This document shows, in pieces, positions 9,865-19,367 of a DNA stretch of 64,000 nucleotides. The notes under the pieces were generated by a model that was not told the DNA's origin, ran no database searches, and worked only from the letters and a program-made list of their open reading frames with translations. The DNA is taken from NCBI GenBank assembly GCA_965196985.1, contig CBDALO010000260.1, positions 46,585 through 110,584 of the forward strand, read 5' to 3'. This DNA is from 2-12-FULL-35-23 sp965196985 (GTDB taxonomy: Bacteria; Pseudomonadota; Gammaproteobacteria; UBA12402). Position numbers and translations under genes: made by a program. Numbering within the stretch: position 1 is the stretch's first letter; each line of letters opens with the position of its first letter.

Positions 9865-9951
9865 ATGTTTGGCAAAACATTCGATAAAAAAGTCGTTACA
9901 CCCAAGTCAGCAACACCTTCAACACTAGATAATATTGCTCAATCGCTCAAG
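9865..9951 (+). pseudogene. tnpA: IS66 tnpA, piece 1 of 3
   Basis: Encodes MFGKTFDKKVVTPKSATPST... up to SLK and is interrupted by IS91 after CAAG. Removing IS91 and ISKra4 restores one frame with 11532-11624 and 13020-13280. An upstream AGAAAGG is a plausible ribosome binding site. Confidence 0.75.
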
Positions 9952-11531
9952 TCAGGCCGGCTTCGCCGGCAACTTTCTAAGCCTCTAAGAGTTTAGTCTT
10001 TACAAAGCCACGAGTATTATTAAGTCTCAAACTAGTCAAACCTGCCCATGGAATAATAACGAATAAAAATAACACACCTGCTATAGAAATTGCTTCAGGT
10101 AGCTGAGCAATAACTCACCTACTATACGCGCTTCTCATTTTACTCTAAGAATAATGAAACGCTTTAGTATCAAACAAATCTTGGTAACCAATCAGAACTG
10201 GTGGAACTTTCACACCAAGTACAAAGATAAAATCAGAGAAGCTATTGTCATTGGCATTGTTAAGCTGCTTAGCTGCAAACATCCTATGCGTGGCCATAAA
10301 GAGTATCATTGCAGTAATCCAAACTGTTCACACGTCAAATACATCCGCCGTACCTGCAAAGCTAAAAGCTGTTCATCGTGTGGTAAAAAAGCCACAGAAG
10401 TATGGATACAACAACAGATGGCAATCTTACCCAACACTGCATGGCAACACATCACATTCACCATGCCCTCTACTCTTTGGGACTGCTTTTGGACAAACAG
10501 AGAGCTTCTTAATTTACTCCCACCATTAGCAGCAAAGGTGTTACTCAAGCTTGCTAAAAACAAGAGGGTTAAACCCGGTGTATTTATCGCGCTTCACACC
10601 TTTGGCAGAGATCTAAAGCGCAATGTGCATCTTCATGCGTCAATCACTCTGGGTGGTATCAACAAAGAGTTAACACAATGGAAAAGCCTCTACTTCCATC
10701 AACCTACACTAATGTCCATGTGGCATTATGAGGTCATTAACCTTTTTAGAAACCACCACCAGGACAAAGGGCTTATTCTGCCAAATCAGTTAGCCTCTAC
10801 ACTGAACCACACTTTCAACTTTAATCAACTGCTTGATCAGCTTTACCAAAAACGATGGGTAGTACATTGCGCAAAGCCCTCAAAGAATCACAAACAAAAC
10901 GTTAAATACTTAGGTCGATACACCAAACGTCCTCCTATTGCTGAGTCAAAAATTAAAAACTTTGATGGGAGCAGCCTCAGTTTTAATTATCTTGATCACG
11001 TCTCTAAAACCTACAAGCAATTTAAATTAACCGCGGAAGAGTTTATTGCTCGATTTATTCAACACATTCCTGATGTTGGCTTTCGTATGGTGCGTTATTA
11101 TGGGTTTCTTGCTAACCGGGTGCGAGGTGAGATGCTACCCAAAGTCAGACTCCTATTGGGTGAAACTGATCCAAACACACCCCAGGTCAATTACCGCACC
11201 TTAATGCAAAATAATTTTAACATTGACCCCTATGAATGTGTTCTATGCGGTAGCCAAATGTTTTTAGCTAACTGCTGGTATAGACAACCTAACCGTTACA
11301 AATTGCTATCAAAGCATCGTGAACTCGCCTTACTGAAAAAAATCTAATAACTTCCTAGGGGGGGGTAGTCCGTCCAAAACAACAAATAACAGCTAGTTTT
11401 GGCTATTGTTTGTCATAACTAACCCTGCCCCACCACTAAATCGATTTTATAAAAAATACCTGTGCTAAAATTACTCATTTTAATTGGTGGTATTTTTACC
11501 AATTGACACATTGAAATTCCTTAATATCAAG
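9952..11531 (+). mobile_element. IS91-family element, copy 1
   Basis: Inserted immediately 3' of CAAG (9948-9951) and ending in CAAG. The left end carries a perfect GCCGGC-TTC-GCCGGC hairpin. The right end has an AATTGGT/ACCAATT hairpin, like the hairpins at IS91 replication termini. Length is 1580 bp. The flanks rejoin in the IS66 tnpA frame, so this is a simple insertion. Confidence 0.9.
10154..11347 (+). CDS. IS91-family HUH transposase
   Basis: This 397-residue protein has an N-terminal zinc-binding domain (CKHPMRGHKEYHCSNPNC, then CKAKSCSSCGKK). An HUH-like motif VHLHASITLGG lies near residue 160, and the Tyr motif YLGRYTKRPPIA near 255. A C-terminal CVLCG follows. It is a rolling-circle transposase cleaving single strands through a Tyr. 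It matches the copies at 22334-23527 and 56450-57643 apart from a few residues. Confidence 0.92.
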   Translation: MKRFSIKQILVTNQNWWNFHTKYKDKIREAIVIGIVKLLSCKHPMRGHKEYHCSNPNCSHVKYIRRTCKAKSCSSCGKKATEVWIQQQMAILPNTAWQHITFTMPSTLWDCFWTNRELLNLLPPLAAKVLLKLAKNKRVKPGVFIALHTFGRDLKRNVHLHASITLGGINKELTQWKSLYFHQPTLMSMWHYEVINLFRNHHQDKGLILPNQLASTLNHTFNFNQLLDQLYQKRWVVHCAKPSKNHKQNVKYLGRYTKRPPIAESKIKNFDGSSLSFNYLDHVSKTYKQFKLTAEEFIARFIQHIPDVGFRMVRYYGFLANRVRGEMLPKVRLLLGETDPNTPQVNYRTLMQNNFNIDPYECVLCGSQMFLANCWYRQPNRYKLLSKHRELALLKKI

Positions 11532-11624
11532 TCATGGCGTTCATCATCAAAAGAGCCATGGGAGATTCCAGAAGACCTTTGGGTGAAAATTATTGCGCTC
11601 TATCCTGCTTATATAAAAAAGGAC
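11532..11624 (+). pseudogene. tnpA: IS66 tnpA, piece 2 of 3
   Basis: Encodes SWRSSSKEPWEIPEDLWVKI... to YIKKD in frame with piece 1. It is then cut by ISKra4, whose 8-bp duplication AAAAGGAC lies at 11617-11624 and 13012-13019. Confidence 0.75.
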
Positions 11625-13011
11625 GGGTGCTGCCTTTATATAATGTAGAAAATATAGCATAATATACACTTTAACTTGATTACGGATGGTGTTTGGATGT
11701 TAGCTAGAATTCTCTCTGATGAAAATAATGAATTAACTATTGAGCTCAAGCTTCCACTAAAAGGATCCATGCTTGAATGTGAGGATGCAATTCTTGACGG
11801 CCTTAATGAGGTTGGAACATTAGCCACTGAAAAAGCTTTAAGTAAGTTTGATGCAGATGGCTCTCCTATCCATGTTGGAAAAATAAAGCTAACAGCACGA
11901 AGTAGAGATGAAGCAAATTACCAAACGCCTTATGGAGTTGCTCGAGTTAAGCGTTATGTTTATCAAACCTCTAAAGGCGGGAAGGTCTTTTGTCCTTTAG
12001 AAGATAAGGCTAGAATTATCCAAGGATCAACACCGCGATTTGCAAAAATAATCTCACATAAATACTCAAACTTACCTGCTCCTAGTGTTATTGATGATCT
12101 CAAGGTCAATCATAACCGTAAAATCTCACATTCATACTTGCAACGGGCAACTGATTTTGTTGGCGGTATTGCACAAGCCAAAGAGGCTGAGTGGGAATAT
12201 GAAGAGCCAAAGCTTGATGCAGGCATTGAGATGCTAAGTATTAGCTTAGATGGTGCATATGTTCTCACCGTTGATGATGGTTATAGAGAGAGCATGGTTG
12301 GAACTATTTCCATGTATGATAAGCATGGTGCACGCCTGCACACAACCTACGTTGCAGCATCACCAGAATATGGAAAAGATGAATTCTTTAATAGGCTTGA
12401 AAAGGAAATAAAGCTGAAAAAGAAATATTACCCTGATGCTAAAACAATTGGCGTTGCTGATGGAGCAAAAAATAATTGGCCATTTCTAAAAAAACATACT
12501 GATACGCAAATTTTAGATTTTTGGCATGCAACTGAATATCTCGGCGAAGCATCAAAGGCAGTATTTACCAAAAAATCTGAAAGAGATGAGCGTGATGTTT
12601 GGCTCGAAGAGAGATGTCATGACTTAAAGCACAAGAAAGGTGCGGCAGGTAGAATACTTGCTGAGCTTAAAGAGCATCTAAATAAAAAACTGAATAAATC
12701 GCTTAGAGAAAAGCTAGAAGGAACAATTACGTATTTTGAAAATAATATTAAAGAAAAGCGAATGTCGTATCATAATTTGATTAAGCAGAATGCACCAATT
12801 GGCTCTGGCGTCACTGAAGCAGCATGTAAAACAATTGTTAAACAAAGATTAGGCGGATCAGGAATGCGCTGGAAAGACAAGGGAATGAAAATCGTTTTAT
12901 GCTTGAGAACACTAGTAAAGACTAAAGGCAGATGGGATCAGTTTTGGGAGAAGGTCAATGATTTTGGCGTGCCAGCAGTAATATAGCCTACATTATATAG
13001 AGGCAGCACCC
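11625..13011 (+). mobile_element. ISKra4-family element, copy 1
   Basis: Ends GGGTGCTGCC and GGCAGCACCC, 1387 bp, with 8-bp target duplication AAAAGGAC. Same length as the copy at 48791-50177. Confidence 0.92.
11676..12986 (+). CDS. ISKra4-family transposase
   Basis: This 436-residue protein has the family hallmarks: GVADGAKNNW, LDFWHATEYL, PIGSGVTEAACKTIVKQRL and a C-terminal LRTLVKTKGRWDQFWEKV. These supply the likely DDE residues (D in SLDGAYV, D in ADGAKN, E in VTEAACK). It is nearly identical to 48842-50152 and appears intact. Confidence 0.9.
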   Translation: MITDGVWMLARILSDENNELTIELKLPLKGSMLECEDAILDGLNEVGTLATEKALSKFDADGSPIHVGKIKLTARSRDEANYQTPYGVARVKRYVYQTSKGGKVFCPLEDKARIIQGSTPRFAKIISHKYSNLPAPSVIDDLKVNHNRKISHSYLQRATDFVGGIAQAKEAEWEYEEPKLDAGIEMLSISLDGAYVLTVDDGYRESMVGTISMYDKHGARLHTTYVAASPEYGKDEFFNRLEKEIKLKKKYYPDAKTIGVADGAKNNWPFLKKHTDTQILDFWHATEYLGEASKAVFTKKSERDERDVWLEERCHDLKHKKGAAGRILAELKEHLNKKLNKSLREKLEGTITYFENNIKEKRMSYHNLIKQNAPIGSGVTEAACKTIVKQRLGGSGMRWKDKGMKIVLCLRTLVKTKGRWDQFWEKVNDFGVPAVI

Positions 13012-13019
13012 AAAAGGAC

Positions 13020-13280
13020 ATTACTGAACGATTATCAATCAGCTCTAAACGGCTCAACAAAAAAATTAATGAAAAAGAATTATTAGCCAGCAGTACATCA
13101 GTTGCCAATTCTGATGATGACCAAGCCGATGAATGTTTTGTTGAAGCCACTATTCAGGATTCAGTTGTGCTTTCACAGCAACTGATTAGCATTACAAGAA
13201 CTGATGGCGTCGTGTTACAACTGCCTAAGCCGGAGTATGCTGAAACCATTAATCTGATTCTTACTTTTTGCAAGGGGTAG
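13020..13280 (+). pseudogene. tnpA: IS66 tnpA, piece 3 of 3
   Basis: Encodes ITERLSISSKRL... through the typical TnpA tail TRTDGVVLQLPKPEYAETIN and stops three bases before tnpB. The tail is the conserved DNA-binding accessory part of IS66 TnpA. Confidence 0.8.
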
Positions 13281-13283
13281 TGT

Positions 13284-13700
13284 ATGCTGCAATTCACGCC
13301 TCAAATGAGGCTATTGTTATCAGTCAGACCTGCTGATTTTAGAAAGGGTATTGATGCTTTAGTTGCGCTTTGCCAGCAACGGCTGGGTGAGGATCCATTC
13401 TCTGGTACGGTCTTTGCTTTTACGAATAGCCGCCGTACCTCAGTGAAACTTCTAGTTTATGATGGCAATGGATTCTGGCTTTGTCTAAAGCGTTTTTCGC
13501 AAGGAAAGTTACAATGGTGGCCAAACTCCCACTCAGCCACGTACCATATCGATAGCACGCAGCTAATGATTCTGCTTAACCAAGGTAACCCTATCACTAG
13601 TCATCTCGGTGAGCCATGGAGAAGGCTCGCTAGTCAACCTCCTGTAATAAGTCAAGCGGCCTCTTCATCGACCAAACCTCCTTTATCTTCAATCTGGTAA
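13284..13700 (+). CDS. tnpB: IS66-family accessory protein TnpB
   Basis: MLQFTPQMRLLLSVRPADFRKGIDALVALC is the standard TnpB opening, and VFAFTNSRRTSVKLLVYDGNGFWLCLKRF is its core. The natural end is probably around LGEPWRRL. The last residues read across a junction and overlap the 3' end of the opposite-strand tnpC by 49 bases. TnpB is required for IS66 transposition, though its mechanism is not well understood. Confidence 0.85.
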   Translation: MLQFTPQMRLLLSVRPADFRKGIDALVALCQQRLGEDPFSGTVFAFTNSRRTSVKLLVYDGNGFWLCLKRFSQGKLQWWPNSHSATYHIDSTQLMILLNQGNPITSHLGEPWRRLASQPPVISQAASSSTKPPLSSIW

Positions 13701-15261
13701 TTCCATGGCAACCATAAGGAGGGATCCTTAAAAACACTTGATTTATTTTCCTGCAAGGCAACTAAGTAATCGAGTGGGTTTTCCCCGCACAATTGAGCTG
13801 TAACAATAAGAGATAATAAGATGCTACCGATGTTAGCGCCATGCTGAGTTTTATAAAACATTGCAGCTTTTCTAATGCGAATAGGAATCTTTAGTATCGC
13901 CTCGACAATGTTGTTATCTAGTGGCGCTCCTGGTGTCGTTAAGAATCGCCGAAGCTTTTTCCAGTGCTTTAACATATACTTCATCGCCTTACCAAGGTGA
14001 CTATTTGGTTCTACCACTTTGTTAGATAATTGCTTATTGAGCCAACCATGCAGTTTAAGCATCAATGGTTTGCTATGCTTTCGATGATAAAGTAAGCGTT
14101 GATGTGGGTCCATTTGCTTTGTTTGCTCATCATTTCGATAAACCTCCCCCAGGATTTGCATAACGTGCAAACAAGGCTCAGGATAATATTCAAGTAAATC
14201 ACGAAACTTTCTAAAACCATGAGCTAAGCAATTGCAGATGATAGTTTGTAACTCTTTCGGCATGTTGGCTGCTAACGCATCACACATTTGAATCACCTTC
14301 TTTTTTTCAGCCACCCTGTTTGCTAATAGTTGTGATAAGTTTTCGCCGCCGTGATGCTCGCCTGCATAAAATAGAGCAACCTGGTGAGCACCAATAGTCT
14401 TGCTTAAAATGACTGTTGTATACATCCCTTTTCTTGGTTTATTAAGGTTCGCCTTGTTATCAGATAGTATCGAAAGTATCTTTGCGAATGTGTCATCATG
14501 CTGAATAATATCACCGTTCGCGCCATACTGTTCTAAAACATCAAACACACGATAGCCGATATCAGCCACCTACTCACAAAGCTCGAACTGTGTACTTGAG
14601 GGTAACGGAAAGCCTAGTAACTCTTGGAACTTTTCTTGACGGTAAAAAGGCACGCCAATGTAATACTTTTGCAAGCACAGCTTTGCTTTAAACTTAGCGT
14701 CATACTTTGGTTGCTTCCTAACATCCGTGGGTAACTGGGCAGTGATAATAAGCCCACACAAGGCGCAGCGAAGCTTTTCCAAATGATACCGTGTTGCCGT
14801 GCCTAATGAGTTGCCAGTTATACGAATAACTACACCGGCTTTTTTAACCTTATACAGTTTCCCACCACATCCTCCAGGACAGGCATCGCCACATGCATGG
14901 TCAGCAACATGGCAATAAACATCAGTGGCATTCCGGTAATCCTGATTACCTCGCCTGCCATGACCGGATTTCCCTTTCTTATCTGATTGACTATCACCTT
15001 TTTTATTGCCTGATGTATTATCGTCAGAGTTATTGCCAACACCCTCAATATTACTTTCAGATTCTTGGCCCTTATTCTCCTGATTCTTCTTGGGTGACTG
15101 ATTACTGTCAGCTCCAAAAATAAGTTCACGTAATTGTTTAATTGTAATTTTCTGCTGTTGAAGCACCTCGGGCAACCAAAGAGCAAGGTCCAAACAACCA
15201 CCTGCAAGCTCCTTATCCTCATCACCAAGATTGGACTGATTCAAGCGAGCACGAAATTCTG
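13652..15261 (-). pseudogene. tnpC: IS66 transposase TnpC, main part, amber stop and IS insertion
   Basis: The catalytic transposase: a Gln/Lys-rich linker, a zinc-binding region (ACGDACPGGCGGKLY, LRCALCG), QHDDTFAKIL (DDE first Asp), and a C-terminal GAPLDNNIVEAILKIPIRIRKAAMFYKTQHGA with the catalytic Glu. An in-frame TAG at 14570-14572, between LCE and VADIGYR, breaks it, and the IS66-like element at 15262 separates the first residues (17217-17271). It faces tnpAB, whereas canonical IS66 elements carry all three genes in one direction. Confidence 0.82.
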
Positions 15262-17208
15262 GTATCCGTCTTATTTCAGCATGATGCTCATGCTGCGCTC
15301 TCTTTAGTTTACTGCGCCTGTGATGAGCGGATGGTAATTAATTCCGCTAGCGAAGGCATAGAATAGTTTTTTGTAATTCTGTCATATATATAATCGAAGA
15401 CATTAACTGCTAGCTTTTTACATGTCTCAGTAATTGTAACCATTGTATCCTTAGCTTTCGTTCCTTCTTCACTCATAGTATGAAGGTGTACATCGCGCAT
15501 TCTAGCCTGCTTCCGAGCCATCAACTCTGCTGGATTGTTATGTAGAGGAAGCTCTGGCTTTTCCAGCACTAACAATAGCTGCCTTTTCTTTTTTAAGGTG
15601 AGCTCAATTTGTTTATCTAGTTTCTCGTAGCCAGTGATTGTTGAGAATAACTCAGTAAACTCATTGGATAGCTTATCTATCTCATCTTGCCCTGGGTTCT
15701 TTTTATATTCAATGAGCTTATGATAATAATCCCAAAACCTATCCAAGAAGCTGTCAATAGAGTCTTGGTGCTTCTTAAAAATTGGCGTCAGCTTTTTATA
15801 ATGCCTACCCTCATGAACCCAGCACAAGGCGAGTGATTCAGTAATGAGCTTAAACTGTGGCGCATCATCGGTAATGAGTGTTTCTATCGCATAAGGACTC
15901 TTTCTATATGTTGAGATAGCTGCCGCATCAGTAATCAGCTTTCTATATTTTGGAAATTTTTTATCACCTAATACCTTATCAAGAATAACTTCCAGCTCCT
16001 TACTGTTTAAGATAGTCGATGAGTGAAATACCTTTAAGCTTTCGATTACCTTGTGGGGTAAGTTCATAGTAGCCAGTAAATTAAAAGCAGCCTCATTTAA
16101 TGTGAACCCAAAGTGGTCTTTGCTTAACATTTCAATGACGCTTAATCGACTTTTACTGGTCAGCGTAAAGTAAGCTGAATAATACTCATTACCCAATACA
16201 TTAACATAACGGTTTTTCCCATCCTCTCTAGCGTTGGTGTCATCTAGGTGCTGGTAGTTCGTGGATTGTAAACCTGCCTTCACAACTTCTACCTTCTCGG
16301 GCTCAAGTATCGTAGGTGTTTTAATTGTGAAGCTATGGATGGTTGATTTACTAATATCTATGTTGGCGGTTTTATAAAATGTCTCAAGGCTTTCTAGCGT
16401 CATACCACCTTGAGTATTTAGGAAGCTTGTCCAGCTTTTAATAGTAGGGCCGAACTGGCCCTCATAACCAGTTGGCAGAGGTGCTGTATAGTGTTTGTTT
16501 TCAGAAGGGGAGTAATATTGTTGGCGCAAAAAAAGAGTGTTATTAGCAGCAATTTTTATATCCTGGATAAGTGTTTTCTTAGAGCCATTTGGCACAGCAT
16601 CGCTGGGCAACGAATCTGGATTAATTGTTAGTGTCACTGTATTAGAGACTTCGAGATTTTTTTTACTAGATTTTGGCTTTCTAGTTTTATTGGTTTTATT
16701 TCCTTTTCTATCCTTCTCGGAGGAATGATCCTTGTCCTTGTTAGCGCGCGTTTGCTTTCTAACATTAGGCTTTCCTTGCTCACCTTTATATTTATTTAAT
16801 GCGTTATTTAACGATTGCACCTTGTCTTCTAGCTTTATGATTTTCTCAGCCTGACTTTCACATACATTGCTAAAATCTGTTTCTAGTGCTGTTGGTGTAA
16901 CAGTATTATTAAATCTCTCAATGAGATCGGCTAAAACTGATTTGTCAGGTTGTTTTTTCATAGGAAGAGTATACCACGGGTTTGAAAAGGTAAATTTTCC
17001 CCACACAGATGGCCGTACTGCTGAAATTATTTTTAAGCCATGAACCTGATCGATGAAAAAATAATCCGAGCATACAGCGTTGTTATAGAGCGCACATCAT
17101 GCTTTTATGACACACGATGATTCCAATATAAAATTTCCAAATTTGCACGAAAAAGCTGTCAAGAACTTTTTGAATTATTTTCAAATCATGCTGATATTGA
17201 ACGGATAC
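15262..17208 (-). mobile_element. IS66-like element, copy A
   Basis: 1947 bp bounded by GTATCCGTCTTATTTCAGCA and GTATCCGTTCAATATCAGCA inverted repeats. The 8-bp target duplication AAATTCTG is at 15254-15261 and 17209-17216. It is inserted near the start of the host tnpC. Copy B at 40964-42910 has the same length. Confidence 0.92.
15309..16961 (-). CDS. IS66-like single-gene transposase
   Basis: About 550 residues. The probable start is MKKQPDKSVLADLIERF at 16961, although the frame is open to 17006. A coiled coil (ESQAEKIIKLEDKVQSLNNA) precedes a basic linker. The catalytic region has YQHLDDTNARE, ITDDAPQFK..LCWVHEGRHYKKL and LPLHNNPAELMARKQARMRD. This resembles DDE_Tnp_IS66 with a single transposase gene. 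It is intact and nearly identical to copy B. Confidence 0.82.
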   Translation of the reverse strand: MKKQPDKSVLADLIERFNNTVTPTALETDFSNVCESQAEKIIKLEDKVQSLNNALNKYKGEQGKPNVRKQTRANKDKDHSSEKDRKGNKTNKTRKPKSSKKNLEVSNTVTLTINPDSLPSDAVPNGSKKTLIQDIKIAANNTLFLRQQYYSPSENKHYTAPLPTGYEGQFGPTIKSWTSFLNTQGGMTLESLETFYKTANIDISKSTIHSFTIKTPTILEPEKVEVVKAGLQSTNYQHLDDTNAREDGKNRYVNVLGNEYYSAYFTLTSKSRLSVIEMLSKDHFGFTLNEAAFNLLATMNLPHKVIESLKVFHSSTILNSKELEVILDKVLGDKKFPKYRKLITDAAAISTYRKSPYAIETLITDDAPQFKLITESLALCWVHEGRHYKKLTPIFKKHQDSIDSFLDRFWDYYHKLIEYKKNPGQDEIDKLSNEFTELFSTITGYEKLDKQIELTLKKKRQLLLVLEKPELPLHNNPAELMARKQARMRDVHLHTMSEEGTKAKDTMVTITETCKKLAVNVFDYIYDRITKNYSMPSLAELITIRSSQAQ

Positions 17209-17216
17209 AAATTCTG

Positions 17217-17271
17217 CAATTTCATGCTCTGATTTAGTCGCTATATCCGGTATTTCAGTTGCGGTTGGCAT
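17217..17271 (-). pseudogene. tnpC: IS66 tnpC, N-terminal codons
   Basis: Encodes MPTATEIPDIATKSEHEIAE. Removing the IS66-like element and one copy of AAATTCTG joins it in frame to RARLNQSNLGDEDKELAGG of the main tnpC part. Confidence 0.75.
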
Positions 17272-17479
17272 AATTATTTCACGTGATGCGTAAGAAACTG
17301 TCGTCACAATAAAATAATTTTCTTTTCTAAGTCAATAGGTTAATGAAGATAATGGATAATTATCAAGCTAGTGCGCCATCCTTTCTGTAAATTCCATTGA
17401 CTTGCTGAAAATAAGCAGGCGACTCAGTCAGATTAGAAATTCCTTTTAAGGTAAACTTAACCAAAAAAGAGGAATGACA

Positions 17480-18640
17480 ATGAGCTGCTATAAAAATGAG
17501 AACTTAATCGAAGAAGCCATACATGTTTTAGCGATGGAGGGGTTTGAAGCTTTACCTAAGCTTGTCTCCAGGTTGATGAATGAGGCTATGTTAATAGAAA
17601 GGGAGCGCCATTTAAATGCCAGTCCTTATGAGCGAACTGGCGATAGAAACGGATATGCGAACGGCTTTAAACCAAGGTTAATTAACACAGGTCAAGGTCA
17701 GCTTGAGCTACAGATACCGCAGGTTAGAGACTCCAATGAAGCCTTCTATCCATCAGTCTTAGAGCGAGGTGTACGCTCTGATAGAGCACTTAAGCTGGCT
17801 GTCGCTGAAATGTATGTGCATGGGGTTTCCACGCGCAAAGTTGAAAAGGTGCTAAAGCAACTCTGTGGAACAGATATTTCAAGCACAGAGGTAAGCCGTT
17901 GCGCTAAATTGTTGGATGAAGATTTAAAGAAATGGCGAAATAAGCCGTTAGGAAAGATAAAATATCTTTGGCTAGATGCACGTTATGAGAAGGTGCGCAC
18001 TAGCGGCACAGTACAAGACTGTGCGGTATTGATAGCCTATGGCTTTGATGAATCAACCGGCAAGAGAACAGTGCTAGGTGTTTCTGTTGCGTTATCAGAG
18101 GCTGAGGTACATTGGCGTGATTTTCTTCAGCAGTTGGTTGAGCGAGGTATACATGGTATTGAGTTGATTACTAGCGACGCTCATACTGGCCTAAAAGCCG
18201 CTAGAAGAGCTGTGTTCCCCAGTGTTCCTTGGCAACGCTGCCAATTTCATTTGCAGCAAAATGCTCAGGCTCACATACCAAAGCGCTCAATGAAGGAACC
18301 AGTAGCTGAGGAGATTACAGCTATATTTAATGCCTCAAACATTCATGAGTCGGAAAGACTATTGGCTATGGCGGTAGATAAATATCAGCAAACAGCACCA
18401 GAGCTCTCTTCTTGGTTGGAAGTGAATATACCGGAGGGCTTAGTAGTGATGAACTTTGACAGGCCGCATCAAAAAAGATTAAGAACCAGTAACATAGCTG
18501 AGCGCGTAAACAGAGAGGTAAAAAGAAGGACGCATACAGTTGGAATTTTCCCTAATACTGAATCGTGCCTAAGGCTCGTATCAGCTGTTTTAGTGGAAAT
18601 TGATGACCAGTGGAGCGGATCACCTAGATACTTAAGTTGA
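17480..18640 (+). CDS. IS256-family (mutator-type) transposase
   Basis: About 386 residues, with YERTGDRNGYANGFKPR near the N-terminus, WLDARYEKVR (first Asp), LITSDAHTGLKAAR (second Asp), the WQRCQFHLQQNA motif and NIAERVNREVKRRTHTVGIFPN (Glu), ending LVEIDDQWSGSPRYL. Length is normal. An AAGAGG 7-8 bases upstream favours ATG 17480 over 17474. I could not fix the element ends or target duplication. Confidence 0.9.
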   Translation: MSCYKNENLIEEAIHVLAMEGFEALPKLVSRLMNEAMLIERERHLNASPYERTGDRNGYANGFKPRLINTGQGQLELQIPQVRDSNEAFYPSVLERGVRSDRALKLAVAEMYVHGVSTRKVEKVLKQLCGTDISSTEVSRCAKLLDEDLKKWRNKPLGKIKYLWLDARYEKVRTSGTVQDCAVLIAYGFDESTGKRTVLGVSVALSEAEVHWRDFLQQLVERGIHGIELITSDAHTGLKAARRAVFPSVPWQRCQFHLQQNAQAHIPKRSMKEPVAEEITAIFNASNIHESERLLAMAVDKYQQTAPELSSWLEVNIPEGLVVMNFDRPHQKRLRTSNIAERVNREVKRRTHTVGIFPNTESCLRLVSAVLVEIDDQWSGSPRYLS

Positions 18641-18981
18641 AGTGAATAATAAGGCTTCATAGGGTTTTAGGATAGATCATTCTTGTTCTTATTAACGAGA
18701 TATAATTGCTATTACCTAAAAGTTAATAATTTATTTTGAGAGGAGTAAAATTTGAGGTATAAATAATTTTTTAGATTGATTAGCATAATTAATTTAAGAT
18801 ATTATGCGATGAGACAGGTACAATAGAGTGCCATTTAGAATTTTAAAGGTTTTTCTAAGTACTGAAGTTGGTTTTTACAGACAAAATAACGCTCTATCAT
18901 TATCAAGCCCAATAAAGTACTCGGCAACGAAAGTTTACCTTATCCAACTTATTGGTTCACACATACTTACCGCAAGCTCAC
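18641..18981. other. Right end of the IS66-type element, no gene seen
   Basis: AT-rich, with no credible coding region. It holds the IS256 right end somewhere before about 18700 and the right terminal repeat of the IS66-type element, finishing in CCGCAAGCTCAC at 18981. Confidence 0.6.
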
Positions 18982-19035
18982 TATTGTTGTGGCGTTTAAT
19001 GGATTTCAAACAGTCATTTCCTTTGCGAACGAAAT
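18982..19035 (+). repeat. 54-bp direct repeat, right copy
   Basis: Identical to 9722-9775. It begins immediately after the right inverted repeat. Confidence 0.97.
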
Positions 19036-19367
19036 TAAGCACCCTTATCGTACCATACCCCTATCCATTACTTTGGCCGTGATTTTTACCTTATTGATTT
19101 ATCTCTTGTTGCAAGTCGCATTTATTGGCGGGATGCCAGCTAACCAAGTTAATCACGGTTGGTCTGCCATTTCACTCTATGCGCCCATGGTTCAAATCAT
19201 GGGATTGATTGGTCTGGGTGTCTTAAGCTCAGTAGCCTACTTTGGCGCAACGGTTGCACCGATTGGTACAGCCTCTGCTTTTACTGGCACAGCAACCCGA
19301 ATGTTTACAGCAATGGCCATAAACGAGCAAATGCCATCGTATTTTAAAAAAATTAATCCTACATATA
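19036..19367 (+). pseudogene. APC-family permease, piece 2 of 4
   Basis: Encodes KHPYRTIPLSITLAVIFTLL and two further membrane segments, through the conserved AVAPIG-like GATVAPIGTASAFTGTATRM region, to YFKKINPTY. It is in frame with piece 1 once the IS66-type element and one 54-bp copy are removed. IS982 interrupts it. Confidence 0.88.

Larger units (their letters stand above)
9776..18981 (+). mobile_element. IS66-type element with nested insertions
   Basis: Terminal repeats are GTGAGCTTGCGGCAAGCATG on the left and GTGAGCTTGCGGTAAGTATG on the complement of the right, 24 bp with two differences overall. It contains split tnpA, tnpB and an opposite-strand tnpC. Nested inside are IS91 (9952-11531), ISKra4 (11625-13011), an IS66-like element (15262-17208) and an IS256-type transposase gene (17480-18640). 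Flanked by 54-bp duplications. Confidence 0.8.

Noticed and set aside
17340..18700. Exact ends of the IS256-type element
   Set aside because: Weak similarity between about 17371 and 18685 was seen, but without a matching target duplication, so no boundaries are claimed.
9776..18981. An integron or genomic island with attachment sites explaining the 54-bp repeats
   Set aside because: The repeats are permease coding sequence directly outside matching terminal inverted repeats, and there is no tyrosine or serine recombinase.
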